The notes: generated by a model from the sequence alone, not told the origin. 64,000 nt of DNA from Geminicoccaceae bacterium (GCA_020638495.1 JACKIN010000017.1:12996-76995), one strand, 5' to 3'; positions 18,820 through 31,121 are shown, counted from the stretch's first letter. A program made the numbers and translations.

Positions 18820-20495
18820 GCGGCGCGTCGGAAGGTCCCGCAAGACTGCACATCGCACTCTTCAGCGACACCCATATCGAGCCCGAGGGTGATCCTGGAG
18901 CCGCGCTCGAACCGGCGCGCGGCGGCGATTGTCGAGCGCATCAATGGCGACGGCTTCGAGCTCGCACTTCATCTCGGCGATGTCGTGCACCCGCTACCGT
19001 CGATGGCGAGCGCCGAAGCCGCGTGGCAGGCGGCGGACGCCATCCTCGGGCGACTGAGGATGCCGCTCGCGGTCATCCTGGGCAACCACGACATCGGCGA
19101 CAAGTCCTGCCGTGGCTGCCGGCGAAGTCGGTGCGCGCCGATTGGGTCGAGAGCTTCGAGGCGCGTTTCGGCCCGGCGTGCCGCGCCATCGACCACGGAC
19201 CGGTCCGCCTCGTCCTGCTCAACGCCCCTTGCTCAATAGCGGCCTCGATGGCGAGGTCGGGCAGTGGCGGCAGCTGGAAGAGCTTCTGGCCGAGCCAGGC
19301 GAGCGGCGTCTTTTCGCCTTCCTCCACTACCCGCCTTTTTTCTGGTCGCCGCCGACGAGCCCTCGACCTACGATAATCTCGACGAGCCGGGGCGCGCTCG
19401 ATTGCTGGCCTTGCTCGCCGATCATGGCTGCGAGGCCCTCTTCTGTGGCCACGTCCATCACCGCTTCCTCGACCATTATGCCGGCACGGCGATCTACACG
19501 GTGCCGGCGACCGGCTTTACCCGTCGCGACTATGTGGAGACGCATCCGCTGGCCCCACACCAGAGCAGGAGCACGGCCGCAATCTCACGACCAAGCTCGG
19601 CTTCCTGGAGCTCGCCATCCACGAGCACGGTCACCGCACCCGGTTCCACCGGCTGGAGAACGATTTCGGCCCACCTGCTGGCCATGCGCTCGGCGTCGAC
19701 CTCCGTCATCCGTGGTCGGAGGTCCGCGCCCTGCCCCACAACCCGCCCACCGATGCCTTCCAGCGTCGCCGCGTGCGCGACGACGGCGCCGTGCTCGCAC
19801 TCCTCGATCTCGGTATCCGCCGGGCCCGGTGCCGCTGGATGATTTCCTCGATCCCGTGGTGCGTGGCCGGATGGCATTCCTCGCCGAGCAGCACGGTGTT
19901 CGCTGGACCGTCTTCGCGCTCGGCCCACTGGCACCGGACGTCGCTGGCCAGCTCGCCGAAAAACGCCTCGATGATCGAGGCTGTGGAGGTCATCGGCGAA
20001 AGCGGGGCAGAAATGTCCGGGCTGCCGGTGGTGGCCGCCCCGCTGATCACCGCGCACGCGGCGGTCGGCGACGCGACCAACCTCGGCCAGTTCACCGGTT
20101 GGGGGCTCACGCTCGAAGCGCTCCGCGCCCTGCCCCCGGACCTCGCGCCTGGTATCTCAGGCTACGTCCTCGACCTGCCGTGGCGTCAGCCTTTCGCCGA
20201 AACTTGCGAGGCAGCGGCGGCGCTCGCCGGCGAGCGGGGCTGGCGGCTGCATGTGACGGTCGGGTTGATGGGGTCGAGGCCGGACCTCGCAAACACCGAT
20301 GATCAGGCGATTGTCAGGCGGGTCCGCGGAGCGGCAGCGTTTGCTGCCCGCAACACGGCACATCGCTGCTTTCTCGACACGTTCGAATCGATCGACCGCG
20401 GCTATTTCGTCCGGCACGGCCTGATCGACCGTCGCGGTGATCCGACTCCGGCGGGCCTGGCGCTGGCCCGTTTCGGCAAGGAGGATCAGCCTTGA
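18816..20495 (+). pseudogene. Calcineurin-like metallophosphoesterase with C-terminal extension, frameshifted
   Basis: All metal-binding blocks are recognisable but lie in different frames: HIALFSDTHIEP, ELALHLGDVVHPL, LAVILGNHDIGDK, FAFLHYPPFF and ALFCGHVHHRFLDHYAG. After LTTKLGFLELAIHEHGHRTR the reading runs on for about 300 more residues through DGAVLALLDLGIRRAR, GRMAFLAEQHGVRWTVFALG and GLTLEALRALPPDLAPG to a stop at 20493-20495. The coding length, about 555 residues, is roughly twice that of a simple phosphoesterase, so the ancestral gene was probably a two-domain protein; two fused genes are an alternative. I do not recognise the second domain. The GTG start overlaps the preceding stop. 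Confidence 0.65.
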
Positions 20496-21207
20496 GCGAC
20501 AAAGCCCGCCGCGGCATCGAGCAGGAGATCGCGCATCCAGATCGAGCGCATGACGTCCTCGCGCATGGACTTGCCGGCGGCGCGCACCCGTGCCGCGACC
20601 TCCGCCGCCGCGGCGATGGCGGCAGGATGAGCCGGCTGGCCCGGGTATCCCAGGCCTTGCGCGAAGTCGTTGGCGCCGATCATGAAGCAGTCGATCCCGT
20701 CGACCGCCAGCAGCGCATCGAGATTGTCGATGGCGGTCTGGCTCTCGATCATTACGCCGACGAGCACATTGGCGTTCCAGTGGCGACAATGTCGCTCGAG
20801 ATCGACGCCGACACCCAGGCCTTCGGCGCGGCCGGCGCCATAGGAGCGGCTGCCCTCAGGATGGAAGCGGCAATACTCGACCAGCCGGCGCGCATCCGCC
20901 GCCGTGTCGACATGGGGAGCGATGATGCCCGCATGCCGCGATCGAGGAAGCGCCCGACCGTGCCGCGGCTTATTTCCGGGATGCGGGCGATCGGCGTCAG
21001 GCCGACCAGGTCGCAGGCGCGGCAATGCTCCTCGAGATCGCGCAGATCGAAGGCGCCATGCTCGCCATCGGCATAGGCGAAGTCGAAGCCGCCCTGGCGC
21101 CCGAGCAGCTCGACGATGCACGGCGACGGAAATTCATCAAAATCCCACCGCCTTGCGCCCGGCGGCGTTCGCTTCCCTGATCCGGTTGGGGGCATGTCAC
21201 CGTTCAT
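20486..21207 (-). pseudogene. HpcH/HpaI aldolase family protein, frameshifted
   Basis: Three blocks of a class II 2-keto-3-deoxy-sugar-acid aldolase are read in sequence: FAYADGEHGAFDLRDLEEHC, GIIAPHVDTAADARRLVEYC with RFHPEGSRSYG, and VGVMIESQTAIDNLDALLAV with DCFMIGANDFAQGLGYPGQP. Three single-base indels explain the frame changes: one C missing from a C run (21188-21192 as Gs on plus), one T extra in a T run (21139-21142), and one G missing near 20934. With them repaired the protein reads MPPNRIREANAAGRKAVGFD and onwards without a break to the stop at 20486. It converges with the phosphoesterase, overlapping it by 10 bases. These aldolases split 2-keto-3-deoxy acids to pyruvate and an aldehyde. 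Confidence 0.75.
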
Positions 21208-21271
21208 CGGCGCCTCTTCATTGATGCTCTTGGACTACTGGCGAAGCCTAGGGCAAACCTGGAGGCAGGCC

Positions 21272-22289
21272 ATGCATGTGACACTGACGTCGGACTTCGT
21301 GGGCCCGGACGGGCGCATCAAGCTGGGAGAGGAGCCGCTGGCCCGGCTGCGGGCGATCCCGGGCATCGAGATCTCGACCATCGCCGGCCGGCCGACCAAC
21401 CATCCGCTCGAGGCCAGGGACGTGACCGCCTGTGACATTCTGATCGGCAAGCGCAACCGGCTCGATGCCGACCTCCTCGGCCTGCCTGGCTTTCGGCTCA
21501 AAGCACATCGCCCGGATGGGCGTCGGCTATGATCACCTGGACCTCGACGCCTGCACCAGGGCCGGCGTGCTGGTGACCATCACCCGCGAAGCCGTCAAGC
21601 GCCCCCTCGCCTCGGCGATGCTGGCGTTGATGCTCGCTCTCGCCCATCGCCTCTTCGAGCGTGACCGACTCGCCCGCCGCGCCGACTGGGCTACGCGCTT
21701 TGCGATCGAGGGCGTCGGCCTCAGCGGGCGCACGCTCGGCCTGCTCGGTGCCGGCAATATCGGCGCCGAGCTGATCCGCCTGGTGCAACCTTTCGGCATG
21801 CGGGTCCTGGTGCACGATCCGGGGCTCTCGCCCGACACATTGGCGCAGCTCGGCGCGGCATCGGGCTCGCTCGACGAGGTCGTGCGGCAGGCCGATTTCC
21901 TCATGCTCGCCTGCTCGCTCAACGAACGAACGAAGGGCCTGATCAACGCGGCACGGCTGGCGCAGATGAAGCCCACGGCCTTTCTCGTCAATCTGGCGCG
22001 GGGCGAGCTGGTCGAGGAGGCGGCGCTGGTGGAAGCGCTCGCCTGTAGCCGCGTTGCCGGTGCCGGCATCGACGTCTTCGAGCACGAGCCGCCGGCCAGG
22101 GACAATCCCCTGCTCGGTCTGCCCAACGTGATCCTCGGCCAACACAATTTGGGCATGACCGACGAACTCGACCGGCTCGGGCAGATGGCGGCGGTTGATG
22201 CGGTGATCGAGGTGGCCCGGGGCAACCTGCCGGCATCGGCCGTGAACCCCGAGGCGTGGTCCCAAACCTTGCAGAGATTCGCACGTTGA
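21272..22289 (+). pseudogene. D-isomer-specific 2-hydroxyacid dehydrogenase, single frameshift
   Basis: The ATG at 21272 follows GGAGGCAGG. The protein reads normally to LLGLPGFRL and then leaves frame at a run of three As (21500-21502). With two As it continues LKHIARMGVGYDHLDLDAC to the end at 22289. The NAD-binding motif GLLGAGNIGAELIRL, the substrate arginine in NLARGELVEEAAL, the glutamate region GAGIDVFEHEPP and the catalytic histidine in GQHNLGM are all present. One base repair would give a full-length enzyme of about 338 residues. Its last codons overlap the start of the DapA-like gene (TTGA). An intact relative is at 39228-40235. Confidence 0.8.
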
Positions 22290-23197
22290 GCAGCTTCAGT
22301 GGTGTCTATCCCATTCTCTACAGCTTCTTCGGCGCCGATGGTCGTCTCGACCACGAGGCAATGCAACTGCAGGTCGATCGCTGCATTGCCGCCGGGGTGC
22401 ACGGCATCGCTGTGCTCGGCAACGTCACCGAGAGCAAAAGTTGACTCAGGCCGAGCGGGTGGAGCTGATGGAGCTGGTGGGCGAGTCCATCGCCGGCCGC
22501 GTGCCCTATGCGGTCACCATCGGCGAACCGAGCATCGATGGTCAGAAGGCCCTGGCACGCGTCGCCGAGGCGGCCTGCGCCGACTGGCTCATCCTCCAGC
22601 CGCCAGCCGTGAAGGGGTGCCGGAAAGCGAGATCGTGCGCTTCTTCGGTGCGGTCGCCGATGCCGCGTCGCTGCCGATTGCTGTCCAGAACAACCCGGTC
22701 AACATGGATGTCTGGCTCTCGAACCCGAGCCTGCTGGCACTGCACCGCAACCATCCGAACGTCTCGCTTCTCAAGGGCGAGGGTGCCGCGTCCTGGGTGC
22801 AGCAGTTGATCGAGGCGACGGGCGGCAGCCTCGACGTCTTCGCCGGGCTCGCCGGCATCGAGCAGATCGCCAACCTCGAGAGCGGCTGCGTCGGCCTGAT
22901 CCCGCCCCCCGACTGCGTCGATATCCAGGTGCGCATCCACGCGCTCTGGCAGGAAGCGACCGAGGACTCCGGGCGGAGGCGGAACGGCTCTACAAGGAGG
23001 TCTTGCCGCTGATCGTCTTCATGACCCGCAACCTGCAGACCCACCAGCTCGCTGTTGGCAAGCGCTTCGTGGCGAAACGGCTCGGCCTCGCGGAGGTGCA
23101 TGTCCGAACGCCGGCCGCGACGCCGACGCCGTTCCAGCTCAGGGAGGTCGCCCGCATCGGCGACTGGCTGGGTCCGCTGGGCGGCGAGCGCCGATGA
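22286..23197 (+). pseudogene. Dihydrodipicolinate synthase family (DapA-like) lyase, frameshifted
   Basis: Reading starts at TTG 22286 with SGVYPILYSFFGADGRLDH and GIAVLGNVTES, breaks at about 22435, and continues KLTQAERVELMELVGES to LILQPPAVKG. Adding one G to the four-G run at 22614-22617 gives VPESEIVRFFGAVADAASLP and PNVSLLKGEGAASWVQQL, whose lysine is the likely Schiff-base residue. Adding one G to the run at 22971-22973 restores AERLYKEVLPLIVFMTR to the stop at 23197. The family condenses or cleaves pyruvate with aldehydes or sugar acids. The gene is coupled to the dehydrogenase. An intact relative lies at 37968-39014. Confidence 0.75.
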
Positions 23198-23558
23198 AGC
23201 GTTTCCACCCATGGTTGCTGGACTGCCTGGTCAACCAGCGCCTCGCCTGAACAAAACGTCGCCATGGCCACTGTTCAGCGGATCGTCGATATCGCCATGC
23301 TCGTCCCGCTGGGCCCCCAGCTCACCGTGGAGCTCGAGTGCCGCTTCAGCCGCCACCGTGTCCATGCCGAGGCCGATCCTCCAGCCTATCTGTGCCAGCA
23401 TGGCGACCGCATGCGCGGTGCGGTCCCTCACGGCGTGGACGGCATCTCCACCACCCGGCCTCACGCCATGCCCGATCTCGAGACCTGCACCATCGTGGAC
23501 GTCGGCCTCGAGACCACCGACGTCGCCGGTTGCTGCAAGTGAGGCGTGGTGCTCACCA
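23198..23558 (+). other. Unidentified stretch with short open frames
   Basis: The DapA-like stop overlaps an ATG that opens a frame of only 18 codons (MKRFHPWLLDCLVNQRLA). A second frame of 92 codons at 23264-23542 (VDIAMLVPLGPQLTVELECR and later MPDLETCTIVDVGLETTDVA) has codon use compatible with coding. I do not recognise a family, and it may be another deleted remnant. Confidence 0.3.
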
Positions 23559-23900
23559 TCACTGCCATCCCCCGCGACGATTCGCCGACCGCACTCTGGC
23601 GCACGCTCTGGCCGCCTGCCGCCGCATCGCGGAGGGCGACCGTTGTGAGCGCGCCGGCAATGGCGCGATCGCCGGCGTCCGGTCCGTCCCCGCACGGTGG
23701 TCATCAGGCCGCATGAACCTCGCGAGCGGCCATGTCAGGACCGCCATCAGGGGCGCCACACTCAGCGCGAGTGCCGCACCCGGACCATGTTGCAGGGAGC
23801 CGATGGACTTCTCGTCGACGAGGATGCCATAGTGGCGGGTAGCGTTGCCCGGACCGCCGCCGGTCATTGTATAGATCAGGCCAAACTGGTTGAAGGTCGG
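23559..23900 (-). pseudogene. Sugar ABC permease (MalF-like), C-terminal remnant
   Basis: The minus strand encodes TFNQFGLIYTMTGGGPGNAT, the strongly conserved late motif of MalF-type permeases, followed by a hydrophobic helix (ALALSVAPLMAVLTWPLARF) and the terminal RFMRPDD. Everything upstream, about 230 residues, is missing; the homology stops near 23900 where IS30-like sequence begins. This indicates that a CUT1 importer once stood here and was mostly removed, probably in an event involving the IS30 element. Confidence 0.7.
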
Positions 23901-24139
23901 GTTGGGTCTCGGCTGGCCACTCCATCGCCGCTGGGGTTTCGGGCCGGATACGACCCTTCCGCGAAGCTCGGCTGGTAGCCGCCCGACGGCAGCCGATTGC
24001 GCGCCAGCTCGCGATTGATCGTCGACGACGACCGCCCCACCCGCCGCGCCATCGCGGTCTGGCTCAGCCCCTCGAGACGCCAGACCACGATCTGCTCGCG
24101 CTCCTCAAACGTCAGATGACGGTATCGGCCCTCGCTCAT
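23876..24139 (-). pseudogene. IS30-family transposase, N-terminal fragment
   Basis: The frame begins MSEGRYRHLTFEEREQIVVW and contains the helix-turn-helix GLSQTAMARRVGRSSSTINR with ELARNRLPSGGYQPS, the standard N-terminus of IS30 transposases. Homology ends near 23950, and the remaining frame is chance sequence running into the permease remnant. The catalytic DDE domain is absent. No terminal repeats were found, so this is a leftover rather than an element. Confidence 0.75.
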
Positions 24140-24326
24140 CCTCCCGCCCTCCAAGCGTTTTCAGCATCTTGGCACCTCTGCGCTTGAAGCGGGAATCCAC
24201 CCGAGCTCGGGGAGGGTTCGTGTTTCGTCGCCTGGGGCGAGTTGCTGCACGGGCTGCAGCCGATAAGGGCTTGTCCCTGGATGGGTGCCTGCTGCTCGCC
24301 AACGTGCTCCTGCTGAGCGGCGAGCT

Positions 24327-24740
24327 GGCCCCTCCCGTTCTACGCCGTCCACGCCGCCACCCTGCACGATCCGGCCGCCCAGAACGTCACCCTGTTCGTG
24401 CTGACCAACAGCGTCTGCGTCCTGCTCAGCGGGTTCTGGGCAAAGGTCCCGACCCGCCACCAGATCGCGGCCGGCGCACTGCTCGCCGCACTGGCACGTA
24501 CCATGACCTTTGTTTTCGAGGCGACCGGCCCATGGCAGGTGCCTTACTTCTGCGCCGCGTTCTTCATCTTGCTGACGTGGGACGAGGAGGGCTCGATCCA
24601 GGGGCGCTTGACCTATCTCGCCAACCGGCCCCCCGAACACGATCGTCCAGCCTTGGTGGCTACCAGCAGCACGGCCGGCTGGATCGCCGGCATCGGCGTC
24701 ACGGCACTGCTGGCCATGGCCGGCAACCTCCAGATCGCCC

Positions 24741-24752
<12 letters not shown>
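24327..24752 (+). pseudogene. MFS transporter, C-terminal-half remnant
   Basis: The plus strand encodes LPFYAVHAATLHDPAAQNVT and then hydrophobic helices (LFVLTNSVCVLLSGFWAKVP, IAAGALLAALARTMTFVFEA, VPYFCAAFFILLTWD and TAGWIAGIGVTALLAMAG). This is the pattern of the second half of a major-facilitator permease. There is no start codon, no N-terminal half and no visible stop before the convergent ATPase gene, whose end it overlaps slightly. Sequence from 24140 to 24326 is unassigned and may be more of the same gene in another frame. Confidence 0.55.
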
Positions 24753-26824
<2,072 letters not shown>

Positions 26825-26828
<4 letters not shown>

Positions 26829-27721
26829 CGCGTGCGGGACCGCGGATCGAGCCAGTCGCGCACGCCGTCGCCGAGGAAATTGAAGCCCATCACCACGGTC
26901 AGGATCGCGAAGCCCGGAAAGGCGGCGACCCACCATTGCTGGATGAGCTCGCGGCCCTCGGCGACCATGGCACCCCATTCCGGAACGGGCGGGATCACGC
27001 CGAGGCCGAGAAAGCTGAGGCCCGAGAAGGTCAGGATCGCCTGCCCGACATCGAGCGTCACCAGCACGACCATGGGCCCCATGGAATTCGGCATGATGTG
27101 GCGCAGGAGGATGCGGCCGGGGCCGTAGCCGATGTTGACCGCGGCCTCCACGTATTCCTGATTGCGCTGCACGATCACCAGGCTGCGGGCGAGGCGGGCG
27201 AACTTGGGCCACCACACCACCAGCATGGCGATCACCGTGTTGGTGGCGCCGATGCCGAGGGCAGCGGCGATCGCCATCGCCAGGATGATCGGCGGAAAGC
27301 ACAGGACGAGGTCGGTGAGCCGCATCATCAGCTCTTCGATGCGGCCGCCCGCGTAGGCCGCGATGCCGCCGATCAGCGTGCCGACCACGGCCCCGATCAG
27401 CACCACCGAGAAGCCGGCCAGGAGCGATATGCGAGAGCCGACCAGCAGCCGCGAGAAGACGTCCCGGCCGAGCATGTCGGTGCCGAGCCAGTGCTCGGCC
27501 GAGGGCGGCAGCAGGCGCTGCGTCAGGTCGATCTGCTCATAGGGATAGGGTGCGATGTAGGGCGAGAGGATGGCGATGACGATCCATGCCACCACGAGGA
27601 TGGCACCCAGCACGGCGAGCCAGTAGCGACGAAGCTGGCGCCGCAGCCGCCGCTGCCGGTCGACCGGCGGCGTTTCCCCGACGCCCTGCGCCGGGGTCCG
27701 TGCACCCGCCAGGGCGCTCAC
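26825..27721 (-). CDS. Peptide-type ABC transporter permease, DppC-like
   Basis: This is a 298-residue permease starting at a GTG (27719-27721) that overlaps the DppB stop. It has the short N-terminal cytoplasmic part, a first helix (YWLAVLGAILVVAWIVIAIL), the motif SAEHWLGTDMLGRDVFSRLL, and an EAA loop EYVEAAVNIGYGPGRILLRH. It ends FNFLGDGVRDWLDPRSRTR, the usual DppC terminus. Unlike the DppC proteins at 11125 and 44127, it has no large extracytoplasmic insertion. Its TGA overlaps the ATG of the ATPase gene. Confidence 0.9.
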
Positions 27722-28731
27722 TGCCGCACGACCCTGGGATCGAGGAGCGCGTAGGAGAGATCGACGATGAGGTTGATCACCAGGTAGACCACGGCGACGA
27801 GGAAGGTGATCCCCATGATGGCCGGGAAGTCGAGGGAGACGGCGCTCCTGAACGTGTAGCGGCCGAGCCCCGGCCACGAGAAGATGGTCTCAGTCAGGAC
27901 GGTGCCGCTCAAGAGCACCGCATAGGCGAGGCCGCCGAGCGTGACCACCGGGATCAGGGCGTTCGGCAAGGCGTGGCGAATGATGATCGTCCGCTCCTTG
28001 AGGCCCTTGGCGCGGCCGACCCTGACATAGTCCTGGCCGAGCGCTTCCAGCATGGCGGCCCTGGTGGTCCGCGTGATCAAGCCGAGCGTGGTCGCCGCCA
28101 GCACGGTCGACGGCAGGATGAGGTGGGCCGCGGCATTGCGGAAGACGTCCCATTGGCCGGCGAGCGCACTGTCCACGAGGTAGAGGCCGGTGACGAAGGG
28201 TGGCGGCAGATGCACGACATCGAGCCGACCCGGCCCCGGTGCGATCTGCAAGCCGCCATAGAACAGCGCCAGCACGACGAAGGCGAGCCAGAAGGTAGGG
28301 GCCGAAACACCGATCAGCGAGAGCAGCCGCGCCACGTGGTCGATCCAGCTGTCGCGCCGCACCGCCGCGATCACCCCGAGCGGCACGCCCACGATCACCG
28401 AAAGGAGGAAGGCGATGGTGGAAAGCTCGATGGTCGCCGGGGCGTATTGCAGAATGTCATCGAGCACCGGGCGCTGGGTGGAGATCGACACGCCGAAATT
28501 GCCGTGGACGAGACCCTCGAGGAAGATGAGATATTGCTGCCAGACCGGCAGATCTAGGCCCCACCGCGCGCGATAGGCTGCCACCATGGCCGGATTGGCG
28601 GCCTGCATGTCGCCGAGCTGCGCCAGGATGGGATCGGCCGGCACCAGATGCGAGATGAGGAACACCACGAGGGTGGCCAGCACGATCATGACAACCATGC
28701 TGGCCAGTCTCGTGATCAGATAGCGAATCAA
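27718..28731 (-). CDS. Peptide-type ABC transporter permease, DppB-like
   Basis: This is a 337-residue inner-membrane permease, first after the binding-protein gene. The N-terminal helix (RLASMVVMIVLATLVVFLIS) is followed by HLVPADPILAQLGD, a region typical of DppB. The cytoplasmic EAA-type loop reads YVRVGRAKGLKERTIIIRHA. It starts 37 bases after the binding-protein stop. The sequence is intact although the two neighbouring stretches, upstream and downstream, contain decayed genes, which suggests the transporter itself is still used. Confidence 0.9.
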   Translation of the reverse strand: MIRYLITRLASMVVMIVLATLVVFLISHLVPADPILAQLGDMQAANPAMVAAYRARWGLDLPVWQQYLIFLEGLVHGNFGVSISTQRPVLDDILQYAPATIELSTIAFLLSVIVGVPLGVIAAVRRDSWIDHVARLLSLIGVSAPTFWLAFVVLALFYGGLQIAPGPGRLDVVHLPPPFVTGLYLVDSALAGQWDVFRNAAAHLILPSTVLAATTLGLITRTTRAAMLEALGQDYVRVGRAKGLKERTIIIRHALPNALIPVVTLGGLAYAVLLSGTVLTETIFSWPGLGRYTFRSAVSLDFPAIMGITFLVAVVYLVINLIVDLSYALLDPRVVRQ

Positions 28732-28768
28732 GCCATGTCGCCTTGGGCCCGCAGCAGAACCCGCTCGC

Positions 28769-30394
28769 TCACTGCGACGGCTTGATGTCGCCCATCTGCA
28801 CCTGCCAGCCGGCGGCCGTCAGGTTGAAGTCCTCGATCGCCTGGCTGGTCGCAATTCGATAGATGGGCTGGAACAGGAGGATGTAGTTGCCCTGCGCCTG
28901 CAGCATCTCGGTGTACTCGGTGTAGAGCTCGGCCCGCTTCGCGGGCTCCGGCTCCGCCCCGGCCGCCGCCACGACATCCTTGACCTCCTGGGGCACCTCC
29001 CAACGGACGCGCTTGGCGACCCGCTCGATCGATGCCGATGCCCAGAGCTGCGGCTCGGGCGAGGGTGGGTTCCAGAACGTGATCACCGACTGCGTTTCGC
29101 CGCCGGTGTACTGGGTGCGCAGCTGGACCTGGTCCATGGGGTTGAGCTCGACCGTGATCCCGACGCGGGCCAGATCCGACTGGATCTTCTGGGCCAGCAG
29201 CTGATAGCTCGTCCCGACGATGGCGGCGTTGGCGTAGGAGAGCTGGAAGCTGAAGCCGTCGGGATTGCCGGCCGCGGCCAAGAGCTCGCGGGACTTGTCG
29301 AGATCCTCCCGGTAGCCGATCCGCTCCAGCAGCTCCTCGGTGGAGCCGCCCACGCCGATCGGCAGGAAGTTGACGGGCCGGACCGCGTTGCCGCCCATCA
29401 GATGCTCGATGATGCCGTCGTAGTCGATCGCATGGGCGACCGCGAGCCGGTTCTCGGTCTTGCCCAGCGCCTCGTTGAGCTCCGGGCTGCTGGTCAGGGT
29501 CATGTAGACGTAGTCGAGGCTGAGGCCGCGCGCGATGTCGATGTCGGCGCTGTCCTCGAGCGTCGCGAGCTGCTCGGTGGTCAGGTTGAACGCCGCGTCG
29601 ATGTCGCCGTTCTCGAGCGCCAGGAGCTGGGCGGCGCTGTCGCCGATATGCCGGATCACCACCCGCTCGAACGGCACCTCGCCGCCCCAGTAGTGGGGAT
29701 TCTTCTGCAGCATAATCTGCGCGTTCCGCTCCCACTGGACCATATGGTAGGGGCCGGTGCCGGCGGAGTTCTGGTTCAGCCACTGGGTGGCCTTGTCCTC
29801 CTGCTCCGCACCCGGGGTGCTGACTCCCCCCTGCGCCTCGGTCATCGCCCTCGAGTAGATGGCGAACGCCGGTGCCGCGAGGTTGATCATGATCGGCTCG
29901 GCCGGATTCTTGATGTAGAGGTCGACGGTGTGCTCGTCGACGACCTCCGTCTTCTCGAGGTTCTGGGCATAGACCGCCGGCTGATCCTTCACGTTCAAGA
30001 GCCGGTCGAGGGAGAACTTGACGTCCTCGGCGGTCAGGGGCGAGCCGTCCCAGAACTTCACGTCGTCGCGCAGCGTGAAGCGGATCCGCTGGCCGTCATC
30101 CAGCCGCTCCCACCCGGTCGCGAGGGACGGCACGACGTCCTCGTACGCGCCGGGCTTCTGGGTCACCAGCGAGTCGTAGACCGCACCATTGGTGATCGGC
30201 GACGAGTAGTCGGCCATGCGGGCCGGATCGAAGTTCCGCGCATCGCTGATGTCGACACCCAGCACGAGGACCTGCTTGTCCTGGGCCTGAGCCGGTGCCA
30301 TGGCGGCGAAAGCCGCGACGACGAGGCCGCCAACCAGCATTCGCAAGGCCGATCTTCCACTCTTCTCTCGGGCAATAGTCCGCAAGCCTGGCAT
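28769..30394 (-). CDS. Peptide-type (family 5) solute-binding protein
   Basis: This is a 541-residue periplasmic binding protein of ordinary DppA length. A basic start (MPGLRTIAREKSGRSALR) is followed by a hydrophobic signal (MLVGGLVVAAFAAMAPAQAQ) with cleavage near AQA. The mature part contains FTLRDDVKFWDGSPLTAEDV, the family hallmark, and GTGPYHMVQWERNAQIMLQK. It heads the transporter genes on the minus strand. Upstream lie a 167-base gap and the collapsed catabolic genes, so it may be transcribed from its own promoter or as part of the long operon that starts at 36822. Ligand unknown. Confidence 0.9.
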   Translation of the reverse strand: MPGLRTIAREKSGRSALRMLVGGLVVAAFAAMAPAQAQDKQVLVLGVDISDARNFDPARMADYSSPITNGAVYDSLVTQKPGAYEDVVPSLATGWERLDDGQRIRFTLRDDVKFWDGSPLTAEDVKFSLDRLLNVKDQPAVYAQNLEKTEVVDEHTVDLYIKNPAEPIMINLAAPAFAIYSRAMTEAQGGVSTPGAEQEDKATQWLNQNSAGTGPYHMVQWERNAQIMLQKNPHYWGGEVPFERVVIRHIGDSAAQLLALENGDIDAAFNLTTEQLATLEDSADIDIARGLSLDYVYMTLTSSPELNEALGKTENRLAVAHAIDYDGIIEHLMGGNAVRPVNFLPIGVGGSTEELLERIGYREDLDKSRELLAAAGNPDGFSFQLSYANAAIVGTSYQLLAQKIQSDLARVGITVELNPMDQVQLRTQYTGGETQSVITFWNPPSPEPQLWASASIERVAKRVRWEVPQEVKDVVAAAGAEPEPAKRAELYTEYTEMLQAQGNYILLFQPIYRIATSQAIEDFNLTAAGWQVQMGDIKPSQ

Positions 30395-30467
30395 GTTGCC
30401 TCCTCCCGTGGTTGCTTTGGTGGATCGTGAGACCGGCCGAGGGTCGACCGCTGCTTGTCCCGACTAC

Positions 30468-30483
30468 CTTACCAGACAGTAAG
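30468..30483. promoter_or_regulatory. Inverted repeat upstream of the binding-protein gene
   Basis: CTTAC (30468-30472) and GTAAG (30479-30483) flank six bases, 74 bases upstream of the start at 30394. The dyad lies in a rare A/T-richer patch and could be an operator for the transporter. No matching regulator can be named. Confidence 0.35.
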
Positions 30484-30561
30484 CGTCCGGCAATTGCTTT
30501 CGGGCCGTCCGGCCCGCCGCCGACGCCTGCATTTCCGGTCGATCGCCGCGAGCAATGGCCC

Positions 30562-30720
30562 TCACCCGATCAGGCCCCGAAACCGATCCAGGGCCGTCCG
30601 GACCGACCTGACCGAGGGTGCCAGATGGGGCTCGACGGCGATGTAGCCGTCGCGCTTCAGGGCGACGATCTGGCCGGCCCAGTCGACCTCGCCATCGGCC
30701 ACGAACTCGCCGCCGATGGG
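30562..30720 (-). pseudogene. Sugar-phosphate isomerase/epimerase, C-terminal remnant
   Basis: The frame encodes IGGEFVADGEVDWAGQIVAL, KRDGYIAVEPHLAPSVRSVR and RTALDRFRGLIG followed by a stop, matching the last 50 or so residues of xylose-isomerase-like TIM-barrel proteins (GEGEVDW and the ExHL metal-site region). The rest of the gene is missing, joined directly to a CoA-transferase fragment. An intact family member, though not necessarily an orthologue, is at 40232-41038. Confidence 0.6.
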
Positions 30721-31121
30721 CCATGAAGGTGCCCGAGAAGACGACCTTCTTCGCCCCCTGGCTGATATTGATGAAGCCGCCGAAGCCGATGACACGGTCG
30801 CCGAAACGGCTGACATCGACGTCGCCCAGGGCGTCGATCTCGGCGAAGGAGAGAAAGGCGAGATCGAGCCCGCCGCCATCATAGAAATCGAACTGATAGG
30901 GCTGGTCGATCATTGCCGCGTAGCTGGTCGCGGCGCCAGCGTCGACGCCCATAGCGGGGGCACCGTCGATCGCCAGCGCCTCGAGCTTCGGGGAATCGAC
31001 CAGCGTGCCGGTGACGATGCGCTTGAGCATGCCCGGATGGGCGAAGCGCGAAACGCCCTGGGTCGCCTCGTCGCCGACGCCGACCGGGTGGAACGAGGTG
31101 ATGCCCCTGGCCGCACCCTCG
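30721..31121 (-). pseudogene. Acyl-CoA:carboxylate CoA-transferase, internally deleted remnant
   Basis: The first part, ARGITSFHPVGVGDEATQGV and RFAHPGMLKRIVTGTLVDSP, matches the N-terminal domain of propionate/acetate CoA-transferases (the H-A/G-L-K-R-V region). The second part, AAMIDQPYQFDFYDGGGLDL and GGFINISQGAKKVVFSGTF, matches a region about 250 residues further on. The catalytic glutamate segment lies between them and is gone. The fragment ends by running into the isomerase remnant. The start is missing too: the frame begins right after the SDR stop. It points to former short- or branched-chain acyl-CoA metabolism here. Confidence 0.68.
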
